A stretch of DNA of 32,160 nucleotides from Pseudomonadota bacterium (GTDB lineage: Bacteria > Cyanobacteriota > Vampirovibrionia > Obscuribacterales > Obscuribacteraceae), in assembly GCA_021324135.1 (NCBI GenBank), contig JAJPJO010000476.1:1-32160 (forward strand), in the 5' to 3' direction. The notes beneath the pieces are model-generated. The model was given only the letters and a program-made list of their open reading frames with translations, had not been told where the DNA came from and did no database searches. Below are positions 15,677 through 22,570 of this stretch, piece by piece (the stretch's first letter is position 1; each line of letters begins with the position of its first letter). The position numbers were made by a program, and so were the translations under genes.

Positions 15677-16909
15677 TCAGCGATACACTTGCAAGTGAGG
15701 ATGGCTTTTCATCAATGCCTTAACGGTCGCATCCGAAGTTGCTTTGTCAACCACGATCATTTTCAAAGCCGGTAATTGAGCCAAGCGTAGAAGACCCGCT
15801 TCGGTGACACGCGTGCCTGCGAGAGAAACGCCTTCCAGTCCTCGCATTTGCAACAGTGTGTCGATTGAACGATCGGTAATTTTCGACTCGGATAGCCCCA
15901 GCGTTTTCAAATTTTTCAGATGAGCAAGGTCTTTCAGTCCCTTGTCGGTTATTGGAACGCCGTTTAGTATCAGGGTATTCAGTTCAGTCAATCCGAGAAC
16001 GGGCTGCAATCCTGCTTCGGTAACCCTGGTCCGCGAGATGTCGAGTTCCTTTAGCTTACTCAGTCCCCGAACGTTCTCCATGCCTGCATCGGTTATGTTT
16101 GTATGGGAAAGTCGCAGCTGCCACAGTTCCGGCATGTTGGCGATGCGGCGCATGGTCTGGTCACCGACTGCGGTATTATCGAGCGCCAACTGTTGCATGT
16201 GGGGAGTCGATCCGAGCTTCGCCATACCCGCATCATTAACTGCTGTATCGAGCAAGTAGAGCACTTCAAGCTTCGACGGGTTCCTCAGGTGGTCAAATCC
16301 ACTGCCATTAATGCCTTTGTCTCCTGCCAGATTGAGCGCATGCAGCTCAGCGAGCGGTTCGAGATTGATCAAACCCGCATCTGTGATTTTGGCGTCGCGC
16401 AAATCCAGCTCCTCCAGGGGCTTAAGATCGCGCAGCCCAGCCATTCCGGCATCATCGATCTTGGTTGCTGAGATATCCAGGCGCTTCAAATTGTTGAGGG
16501 CACTCAAGTGCTGCAGGCCTGAGCCGTTGATGTTTGTGTTGTAGAGTTGCAATTCTTGCAAATTGCTCAGCGTGCCAATCGTTTTCAACTGATCGTCGGT
16601 AATCGTGGAGTAACCTAGATTGATCTTCTGCAAACGCTTGAGCTGGCTCAGCTCCGACATCAGGCGATCGCTTGTTTGCGCATCGACGAGGTTCAGCTCG
16701 GTTAAGTTGAGAATTTCAGGAGGAAGCGGTTTTGGAGCCTTTGAATTTTCCGGACTGGCGGTCTGGGATCGATCGCGTGCGGCATTGGTCGCGGGCGCCT
16801 CAGCTTTCAGGCTTTGTGACTGTGCCTCGGCAATGTATTCGGCAACCAGGAAATGGCGATTACTGCCGGACTCAGTGCCGGCACCAGTACCTATGAAATC
16901 AAAAGCCAT
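15677..16909 (-). CDS. Leucine-rich-repeat protein
   Basis: The ATG at 16909 has GGGAGG 8 bases upstream and gives 410 residues. An in-frame ATG at 16984 would add 25 residues. There is no signal peptide. Residues ~25-65 are Ala/Ser-rich and probably flexible. From ~68 to the end run about 14 repeats of ~24 residues, such as LKRLDISATKIDDAGMAGL and LEELDLRDAKITDAGLINL. The recurring ITDAGL word is the bacterial cysteine-free version of the RNI-like LRR. Such proteins bind other proteins by a curved solenoid; there is no kinase, ligase or sorting domain. It lies after cluster 2 on the same strand but is set apart by 422 bases with hairpins and a palindrome copy, so it is probably its own unit. 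Confidence 0.9.
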   Translation of the reverse strand: MAFDFIGTGAGTESGSNRHFLVAEYIAEAQSQSLKAEAPATNAARDRSQTASPENSKAPKPLPPEILNLTELNLVDAQTSDRLMSELSQLKRLQKINLGYSTITDDQLKTIGTLSNLQELQLYNTNINGSGLQHLSALNNLKRLDISATKIDDAGMAGLRDLKPLEELDLRDAKITDAGLINLEPLAELHALNLAGDKGINGSGFDHLRNPSKLEVLYLLDTAVNDAGMAKLGSTPHMQQLALDNTAVGDQTMRRIANMPELWQLRLSHTNITDAGMENVRGLSKLKELDISRTRVTEAGLQPVLGLTELNTLILNGVPITDKGLKDLAHLKNLKTLGLSESKITDRSIDTLLQMRGLEGVSLAGTRVTEAGLLRLAQLPALKMIVVDKATSDATVKALMKSHPHLQVYR

Positions 16910-17039
16910 CGGACAACCTCCCAACCCGGGTCTAGAGTAGGTCGATTTACCTTTGCAGTCGATGGTAAAAACGCGCCGCTCCATGCGGTGAATACGAAGG
17001 GGAAGCGGGGTGTCCTTGAATAACTAAAACAGATAGTAG

Positions 17040-17055
17040 GCACCGGATTTAGTGT
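17040..17055. promoter_or_regulatory. Recurrent palindrome, copy 5
   Basis: The sequence GCACCGGATTTAGTGT differs at two positions from GCACCGCATTTGGTGT. Its 3' end overlaps the base of the hairpin at 17053-17098. Confidence 0.45.
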
Positions 17056-17098
17056 CACGCAGCAAAGCGGCTCTTATGAAAAGAACCGCTGCGTGACA
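17053..17098 (-). terminator. Long hairpin downstream of cluster 2
   Basis: TGTCACGC (17053-17060) pairs exactly with GCGTGACA (17091-17098). Inner AGCGG/CCGCT and TCTT/AAGA blocks continue the stem with a bulge on one side. No U-tract follows on the minus strand. It is a candidate 3' end structure for the cluster 2 message. Confidence 0.45.
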
Positions 17099-17214
17099 GG
17101 CGTGTGCATATGACCCGCCGACTGAGAGGCGTTGCTATCACGAGCGCTCACGACCATTTTGGAGAAACGGTCATGGGCAATCGGAGCGCAACAACCTCTC
17201 AGTGGAAGGCGTTT

Positions 17215-17249
17215 CGACCGGGCATCGGAAGGTGCGCCCGGTCGTTTTT
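17215..17249 (+). terminator. Intrinsic terminator pointing in the plus direction
   Basis: CGACCGGGC (17215-17223) pairs perfectly with GCCCGGTCG (17236-17244) around a 12-base loop and is followed by TTTTT. On the minus strand the tail would be AAACGCC, so only plus-strand termination is favoured. No plus-strand gene precedes it, which hints at an unannotated transcript. Confidence 0.6.
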
Positions 17250-17331
17250 CAAGCTGCCTTTTGCAAGACAACTGTTCGGCGTTCAGCCCGCAAGTGCTAC
17301 TGTCGACCTACACGAGGTACGACATTCGCCC

Positions 17332-19209
17332 TCAGTGAGCCTTGCCGCCCGTCCCCGACTCCTCGCCGCCAGCGAGCATCGGATTGAGCGCCATCAACTC
17401 GCGCTGCTCGGCCTTCTCCTTCTCCTTCATCTCGGCGAGGATCTTGTCGATCTCGGGCGCGATGAACTTGATGGAGGGCTCGCCGTGCGAGCGGATGATC
17501 TCGATCACCTGCGGTCCAGTGAGGTCCGTCTTCTCGACGAGCTCATTGGCCAGGTGCTCGATCGCCTCGCGCCGCTCTGCGGTGTAGCGCTTGGCGAACT
17601 CGTACACGGCGTTCACGATGCGCTCGGCTTCCCGAATCGCACGCGGACCAGGCTCACCGCCGGTGGCCAGGCGAGAGGTAAGCTTCTCACCCATGCCGAA
17701 GACGGTGACCATGTTGATCGCCACCGACATGGCGTTCTGCAGGTCGGAGGTGACGCCGGTGTACTGCTTGCCGCAGATCAGCTCCTCGACCGCCCTGGAG
17801 TTCAGAGCAATGAGGATGGTGCGCAGTTCGTCCTCGCGGTCGGCCAGGATGTAGTCTTCATCCTCGCGTTCCCGGAAGACGGCGGCGAGGAAGTCCTCGC
17901 GCGGACGCAGGGTCGCGCCGGAGCACATCCAGCCGGCCGGCGAGTAGTCGACCACGGCAGCGCCGTGACCGGCTTCGTGACGCGCCACGTCGCGCTTCGC
18001 CGTCGGGTGCAGGTCGACCGGTGAAGGCGGCCCGAACTTGATGAAGCGGAGCTGCTTCCACATGTCGTCATACTGCACCGTTTCGCGGCCCTCGAAGATG
18101 ACCGTGCGGGCGGCTGCCTCGCAGGCTTCCTCGATGTCGGCACCGGTCATGCCACGAGACAACTGGCGGAGCTGCTCGTAGTCGATGTCGGGCGCCAGCG
18201 TCTTCTTGCGCAGGTAGTGCTTGAAGAGCGAGACGCGGGACTGGTCGTTCGGGTTGCCGACGTAGAGCTTGATCGAGCCGAAACGTCCGGCACGAATCAA
18301 GGCGGGGTCGAGCATCTTCAGATCGACGTTGGTGGCGGCGATCCAGAGAATGCGCCAGTTCTTCTTGGCCTTGTTGTTGGCCAGACCCCAGCGCTTCTTC
18401 AGCTTCAGGAGCCAGGTGGCGCCGTCGGTTGCACCCGACATTTCGGTCAGCAGTGACTGCAACGTGCCGTTGCCGCCCATGCCGCCGCCGCCCATCATGA
18501 AGCCGGAGCCGCCCAGCATGCCGCCGCTGCCCTGCGTGCCGCGAGAGAGACCGATGGCGTCGATCTCATCGAGGAATGCAACGCAGCCGCCGTACTGTTC
18601 GGCGTTCTTGCGGATCTTGCGAGCCAGCGCCTTGACGATGAGCATGCCCATCGCCACGAACGGACCGTTCAGCGAAGCCGAAGCCGCGATGCACACCGGC
18701 ATCTTCGCCTTGGAGGCGATGACTTTGGCGAGCAGCGACTTGCCGGTGCCGGGCGGACCGTAGAAGATCGCGCCGTTTGCCGGCTTGGTGCCGTTCTTCT
18801 CGTAGAGGTTCCAGTTCTCGAGCGAGGCGACCATCATCTGCGCCTGCTTCTTCACCTCTTCCGAGCCGATCCAGTCGGACCAGTCGAGGTCGGGGGCATC
18901 ACCCGGGAAGTACCAGTCCACCTGCGGCCTGCCCATCGCCCAGAACATGATGAAGATCTGGAACAACGAGAACAGGAGCGCCTGCAGAATGGTCAACGTC
19001 AGGATCAGCACCTGGGGGAGAAGCGAGTTCGCCCCCGCCGTTCCCAGCGTCCCGTAGGCGAGCGCCACCAGGATCGCGGGGATGATGATGAAGAACTTCA
19101 TCTTCCATGCAGTCAAGAAGAACTTGCTGCGGAAGCGGTTGTTGAAGAGCAGCAATCCGGCGCAAACGACGAACGCGAGCTCCAACAGACCTACCGTTGT
19201 GATAGTCAT
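17332..19209 (-). CDS. FtsH-like membrane AAA+ zinc metalloprotease (M41), divergent N-terminus
   Basis: The protein has 625 residues with AAGGA upstream. The N-terminus has three hydrophobic helices (~7-22, ~38-56, ~63-92) with no large periplasmic domain, unlike the two-helix FtsH. The AAA+ module has Walker A GPPGTGKS (151-158), Walker B VAFLDE (210-215), N294 in AATN, and R306/R309 in RAGRF. A Gly/Met-rich loop (~228-248) and an extra Lys-rich stretch (~265-285) enlarge it. The M41 domain keeps zinc ligands H411 and H415 (HEAGH) with E412, and D489 (TSDLQNA), nearly the positions of E. coli FtsH. It should therefore unfold and degrade membrane or cytoplasmic proteins. As last gene of cluster 2, 30 bases after the thioredoxin-like gene, it is probably devoted to that system rather than being the housekeeping FtsH. 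Confidence 0.93.
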   Translation of the reverse strand: MTITTVGLLELAFVVCAGLLLFNNRFRSKFFLTAWKMKFFIIIPAILVALAYGTLGTAGANSLLPQVLILTLTILQALLFSLFQIFIMFWAMGRPQVDWYFPGDAPDLDWSDWIGSEEVKKQAQMMVASLENWNLYEKNGTKPANGAIFYGPPGTGKSLLAKVIASKAKMPVCIAASASLNGPFVAMGMLIVKALARKIRKNAEQYGGCVAFLDEIDAIGLSRGTQGSGGMLGGSGFMMGGGGMGGNGTLQSLLTEMSGATDGATWLLKLKKRWGLANNKAKKNWRILWIAATNVDLKMLDPALIRAGRFGSIKLYVGNPNDQSRVSLFKHYLRKKTLAPDIDYEQLRQLSRGMTGADIEEACEAAARTVIFEGRETVQYDDMWKQLRFIKFGPPSPVDLHPTAKRDVARHEAGHGAAVVDYSPAGWMCSGATLRPREDFLAAVFREREDEDYILADREDELRTILIALNSRAVEELICGKQYTGVTSDLQNAMSVAINMVTVFGMGEKLTSRLATGGEPGPRAIREAERIVNAVYEFAKRYTAERREAIEHLANELVEKTDLTGPQVIEIIRSHGEPSIKFIAPEIDKILAEMKEKEKAEQRELMALNPMLAGGEESGTGGKAH

Positions 19210-19239
19210 GTTGATGTTCCTTCTAGTAAGCGTTGAACC

Positions 19240-19899
19240 TCAGCCCTTCGGAGCCGCCTTGGGCGCGCCGGGAGCTGTCTGAGTCTGACCCTTGTCGGGT
19301 GCGGGGGCCGCCTGAGCCGGACCCTCATCCGCGGGCGGATTGAGAGCTTCGGTGATCCAGGCGACGACTCGACCGGCGGGGAACATGTTCTCCGCCAGCC
19401 CGGCGATTCCCACACCCGCCGTCGGAACGGTTCCCTTGAACTGGAAACCGGTCTTCCAGAGAGTGTGCATCGGGAAAGCCTGAGGAATCGGCTTGCCCGC
19501 CATCTGGCTGATCACCTTGTAGATGGCGTTGTAGACCGCCTTGTTGGCGTTCGGGTCGAGATGATAGAACAGAACGTCGTCCTTCATCGCGCCGGCGGCC
19601 CGCTCGGTCTCCTTCATCTGCAACTGGCAGGCCATGTCGTTCTTGTCGCAGATCAGCAGGTAGAACGGCTTCGGCTGCAGATTCTCCAGCGTCGGATTGA
19701 AGATCGTCTCGGCCGTGCGAGCGTCGAGCTCGACGACGTTGTGATCCGCCTCGATGCCGGTGGTGATGCCGCCGTTCTGCTGGGCGTGGTTGAGAAGGTA
19801 GACCGTGAACAGGCCCACCGCGGCGACGAACAGCACCACGCGCGTCGCCTTGTAAGCGAAAACCCGAGCCAAGAGGCTGGGCTGATCCTTGGTTGTCAT
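19240..19899 (-). CDS. Membrane-anchored thioredoxin-like protein without a CxxC site
   Basis: The ATG at 19899 has GGAG upstream and gives 219 residues. One N-terminal helix (~18-36) should place the rest outside the membrane. Residues ~60-185 resemble a thioredoxin fold: KPFYLLICDKNDMACQLQM where thioredoxins have KPVLVDFWAxWCxxC, then VLFYHLDPNANKAVY, and a late helix (VVAWITEALNP). The two Cys (C84, C91) are six residues apart, not CxxC, so classic disulfide chemistry is unlikely. The tail (~190-219) is Pro/Ala-rich. The fold call rests on pattern only. The 30-base gap to the FtsH-like gene suggests an adaptor or regulator of that protease, as HflK/HflC are for FtsH (analogy, not homology). 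Confidence 0.55.
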   Translation of the reverse strand: MTTKDQPSLLARVFAYKATRVVLFVAAVGLFTVYLLNHAQQNGGITTGIEADHNVVELDARTAETIFNPTLENLQPKPFYLLICDKNDMACQLQMKETERAAGAMKDDVLFYHLDPNANKAVYNAIYKVISQMAGKPIPQAFPMHTLWKTGFQFKGTVPTAGVGIAGLAENMFPAGRVVAWITEALNPPADEGPAQAAPAPDKGQTQTAPGAPKAAPKG

Positions 19900-19973
19900 G
19901 GAGGTTCTCCAAGATTTGAGTGGACTACTGCCGGGCGGCGGGTGCCACCAGGCGCTGATAGACGCGGACAGCA

Positions 19974-20077
19974 GACGTTCCCCCATACGGCCGGTAAGGC
20001 AGTGCCGCATTCAGGGTGCGTTCCTTGTTGCACCACATGTGGTACCGGCTTGCCAGTCGACGATTCTGGGGAACGTC
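19974..20077. promoter_or_regulatory. Perfect 10-bp inverted repeat enclosing a recurrent-palindrome copy
   Basis: GACGTTCCCC (19974-19983) and GGGGAACGTC (20068-20077) are exact reverse complements 84 bases apart. The recurrent palindrome (20030-20045) lies between them. The structure fills the gap between DUF58-2 and the thioredoxin-like gene. Confidence 0.5.
20030..20045. promoter_or_regulatory. Recurrent palindrome, copy 6
   Basis: The sequence GCACCACATGTGGTAC has a perfectly symmetrical core ACCACATGTGGT, the best palindrome of the set. It lies 131 bases before the thioredoxin-like start. Confidence 0.65.
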
Positions 20078-20102
20078 GTGATATCGCGTCCATGTGACCC
20101 GC

Positions 20103-21074
20103 TCAGCCCAGGGTTGCGGCTGCTAGGATCATGAGCTCGAGAAGCTTGCGTCGCATCTCGGGCGCGTCGTCGTCGGGCGAGAAGACCGCGAACGGACAGC
20201 GGATCTCCTCGAAAAATGCCTTCAGCTCTGCCAGTCGAGCGGTCCTGTCGGCCGCCATCAGGGCATTCGCCTCGGCGAACGTCATCGTGTCGCGGGCACC
20301 GCTCGAGTCCTGCATGGTGATCTCGGCCTGCGAATCGGGAAACCAGCATTCACGCGGGTCTTCGATAATGCAGCCGAGCACCGTGTGGAATCGCGATGCC
20401 CTGGTGATTGCTTCTCGGGCGCTCTGAGCCGCTTCCGTCAAGCGGCCCTTGCGGTCCTTCCTGAGCAATTGCAGGAAGTCGGAGATGATCGGGACGATGC
20501 CGCGATCCTCCGGCAACTGCGTCATGCTCATCGAGATACCGTTCTTGCTTGGGTCGATCGGGATGCGCAGGAGGGAGTTCGCCGGGTCGTATGCCAGACC
20601 CACGAGCACCATCTCCTCTGTCGATGCATCCTCGAGCAGAACCCCGATCTTCTTGTCGTCGAAGACCACCTCGGCCACGCGGTCGCATTTCTTGAGCGCC
20701 GCCTGACTGAAGATTGCTCCGAGCGCCAGACCGAAAGCCCGTTTGGTCAGGTCGAGCGTGCCGAAGTCCATCGTGATGCTGGCGTCATGCACCAGGCACC
20801 AGTCGATGCGATTCTCCCGCTTGCGCACGACCGCCATCTTCTTCATCGGGTTCTCTTTTAGCGAGAGTCCCCAGTGAATGGCCCGGTATGGGATGTCGGG
20901 ATCCCACTCCTTGATCGCCTTGATATCGCCCAAGGTGTCGAAGGCTCGCGCCGGCGAGACACGCCCGCCTGCGCCGCGCAGCAGCTCCGTTTCCATCAGC
21001 TCGCTGATGTCGACCTGAGCCGCCCGCTGCATGACCTTGATCAGGGTCATGCGATGTTCGTCGGTGATTATCAT
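20103..21074 (-). CDS. DUF58 (vWA-like) protein, DUF58-2
   Basis: The protein has 323 residues, with GGAGGTGG before the ATG. It follows DUF58-1 in layout: WDPDIPYRAIHWGLSL at ~57-72 replaces the YEPGDDPRxIDW box, keeping the Pro, Arg and Trp but not the double Asp. Then RKRENRIDWCLVHDASITMD gives the metal motif as D97-A-S99-I-T101, a conservative DxSxT. No membrane helix is seen. A Ser/Arg-rich middle and an acidic C-terminal part (FSPDDDAPEMRRKLLEL) are unlike DUF58-1. It follows MoxR-2 after 103 bases, the same gene order as in cluster 1. It probably adapts MoxR-2 to membrane vWA partners. Confidence 0.8.
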   Translation of the reverse strand: MIITDEHRMTLIKVMQRAAQVDISELMETELLRGAGGRVSPARAFDTLGDIKAIKEWDPDIPYRAIHWGLSLKENPMKKMAVVRKRENRIDWCLVHDASITMDFGTLDLTKRAFGLALGAIFSQAALKKCDRVAEVVFDDKKIGVLLEDASTEEMVLVGLAYDPANSLLRIPIDPSKNGISMSMTQLPEDRGIVPIISDFLQLLRKDRKGRLTEAAQSAREAITRASRFHTVLGCIIEDPRECWFPDSQAEITMQDSSGARDTMTFAEANALMAADRTARLAELKAFFEEIRCPFAVFSPDDDAPEMRRKLLELMILAAATLG

Positions 21075-21116
21075 GGTACCACCTCCTTAGTGGCTCAGAG
21101 TGCGCCCGCTCAAGTT

Positions 21117-21144
21117 GCTGGTGCGGTTTTCAGGCAGCACCAGC
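21117..21144 (-). terminator. Hairpin in the MoxR-2/DUF58-2 gap
   Basis: GCTGGTGC (21117-21124) pairs exactly with GCACCAGC (21137-21144) around 12 bases. It lies 33 bases past the MoxR-2 stop and about 43 bases before the DUF58-2 start. There is no U-tract. The matching gap in cluster 1 also has a hairpin with CACC/GGTG arms (9694-9716). Confidence 0.45.
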
Positions 21145-21157
21145 TCTGGAACGGGCA

Positions 21158-21173
21158 GCACCGCGCATGGTGG
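21158..21173. promoter_or_regulatory. Recurrent palindrome, copy 7
   Basis: GCACCGCGCATGGTGG keeps the GCACC and GGTG arms and 6-base spacer but has a different centre. It lies 5 bases after the MoxR-2 stop codon. Confidence 0.45.
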
Positions 21174-21177
21174 CACC

Positions 21178-22251
21178 TCAGCCGCGATGGCGGAGCTGCT
21201 TCACATACGCTTGGGCGGAGTTGAGGATGTCGACGGCGGTGATCCCCATCGCTCGCGCGATCGGGCGCACCATCAGCTTGTGGCGACCGGTCGGGATCCA
21301 CACCTTGTCGATGTGGGTGTCCTCCGGCTCCTCGAGACCATCGAGGAAGGCCAGCGCGCAGGCGGCATGGCGCATCCAGATGTAAGCGCGCGGCGACAGT
21401 CCGTCGTCGAGCACTTGCAGGTCGTAGATGCTCTTGCCGAGAAGGCCCTTGAGGCGGTCCTTCTCCATTTGCGGGTCCTTGCGCGGGTCGGGCACGACCT
21501 TGAGCTTGCGGAACTCGGGCAGGTCGGATTGCAGCACGCTGGTGAGATCGGCGGCATAGCCGGCGACCGAGCGAGACATGGTCTCGACCATGTGGTCGTT
21601 GTACTCGCCCATGGCGACAATCTCGTCCATGGTCAACAGCGGCCTGATCTCGTCCACGTTGCGGTGCAGCTTCGTGTTGTAGCCCAGGTCGATGAGGGCT
21701 TCCCGTTCGGGGAACTTCATGTCCACGTCGAGGATGAAGCGGTCACGCAGCGGGTCCGACATCTTGGTCGTGCCGGCCTGACCCTCCGGGTTGCGGGTGC
21801 CGATCCAGAAGTGGAAGGGCGGCAGCCGAAAGGTCTCGCCGTCGATGGTCATCTGGCCTTCCTCCAGCAGTTCCATCAGGAACGCCTGGATGGCCTCGAG
21901 CATGCGGTTGATCTCGTCGAAGAGCACCACATGCGCCGTCATGGCGCGGGCCCATTTGACGATGTATTCCCTCACCTTCTCGTCGAAGATCGGCTTGCCG
22001 GTGAAGTCGCTGCCCATGAGCTCGGGCGTGCCCTGGATGCGGGCTTCGACCGCACCCTCGATGATCATCTGGAAGAAACGGCTCATCGCCGTTTTGCCGC
22101 GACCGCGCAACGAGGTGAGCAGGATGTGCTTGCGGCAGATCATGGCGGCGAGCGCCATGAGGATGGCGAGGTGGTTGTCGTAGATTTTCGTGCTCAGCAC
22201 GCGACGAACCTCGTCCATCTTGGGCTTGTATTCACGTGCACTTATATTCAT
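21178..22251 (-). CDS. MoxR-family AAA+ ATPase, MoxR-2
   Basis: The ATG at 22251 has AAAGGAG 9 bases upstream and gives 357 residues; an upstream ATG at 22326 is not supported. Walker A is SLRGRGKT (47-54), with Ser at the first Gly position as in MoxR-1 and Arg instead of the usual Pro. Walker B is VVLFDE (108-113) followed by INRMLEAIQAFLMELLEEGQ. Sensor 1 is in GTRNPEGQAGTTKMSDPLRD (N154), then RFILDV. The lid domain has SPRAYIWMRHAACALAFLDG. It should be an active ATPase but is well diverged from MoxR-1. It has its own 319-base leader with a palindrome copy and a strong hairpin, suggesting separate control from the upstream vWA block. Confidence 0.93.
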   Translation of the reverse strand: MNISAREYKPKMDEVRRVLSTKIYDNHLAILMALAAMICRKHILLTSLRGRGKTAMSRFFQMIIEGAVEARIQGTPELMGSDFTGKPIFDEKVREYIVKWARAMTAHVVLFDEINRMLEAIQAFLMELLEEGQMTIDGETFRLPPFHFWIGTRNPEGQAGTTKMSDPLRDRFILDVDMKFPEREALIDLGYNTKLHRNVDEIRPLLTMDEIVAMGEYNDHMVETMSRSVAGYAADLTSVLQSDLPEFRKLKVVPDPRKDPQMEKDRLKGLLGKSIYDLQVLDDGLSPRAYIWMRHAACALAFLDGLEEPEDTHIDKVWIPTGRHKLMVRPIARAMGITAVDILNSAQAYVKQLRHRG

Positions 22252-22408
22252 GATCCGTACTCCTTTGAGCAGGGCGAGTCGGCGTCGCGCCGCTCGCGTG
22301 TTGGGTAAGAAGTCTGTTCGGTTCAACCTGGTCGTCTGGTTGGAGAGCGCGGCGCATTGCCGGGTGCAATTTCAGCGCGGCCGCAGGTGGAATCATCGTG
22401 CGACGGTG

Positions 22409-22424
22409 ATACCACGTATGGTGC
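22409..22424. promoter_or_regulatory. Recurrent palindrome, copy 8
   Basis: The plus strand reads ATACCACGTATGGTGC; the minus strand reads GCACCATACGTGGTAT. It is 158 bases before MoxR-2. Confidence 0.55.
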
Positions 22425-22465
22425 GCCTCTTTTGCTTGGTGCTCCCTGAGCGCATCGACCATGAT

Positions 22466-22507
22466 GATGTTGCCGCTCGAGTTTTTCAGACTCGAGCCGG
22501 CAGCATC
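22466..22507 (-). terminator. Long hairpin after the vWA-3 to secreted-repeat-protein block
   Basis: GATGTTGCCGCTCGAGT (22466-22482) pairs with ACTCGAGCCGGCAGCATC (22490-22507) with one bulged C and one G-T pair, around a 7-base loop. It starts 64 bases past the stop codon of the secreted repeat protein. There is no U-tract. It probably caps or attenuates the first part of cluster 2. Confidence 0.55.
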
Positions 22508-22570
22508 ACGAGCAACCCCCGCCATAAGCCGAGGATGAGACGATGCGCGTCTTCCTTGCTTAGGTGGGAG

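Larger units (their letters stand above)
16910..17331. promoter_or_regulatory. Spacer between the FtsH-like gene and the LRR gene, rich in hairpins
   Basis: No gene is seen in these 422 bases. It holds a palindrome copy at 17040-17055, a long hairpin at 17053-17098 and a plus-strand terminator at 17215-17249. The palindrome lies 131 bases before the LRR start. Confidence 0.5.
22252..22570. promoter_or_regulatory. Leader region of MoxR-2
   Basis: No gene is seen in 319 bases. It contains the palindrome copy at 22409-22424 and the hairpin at 22466-22507. It is the largest gap within cluster 2 and probably holds an internal promoter. Confidence 0.45.
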
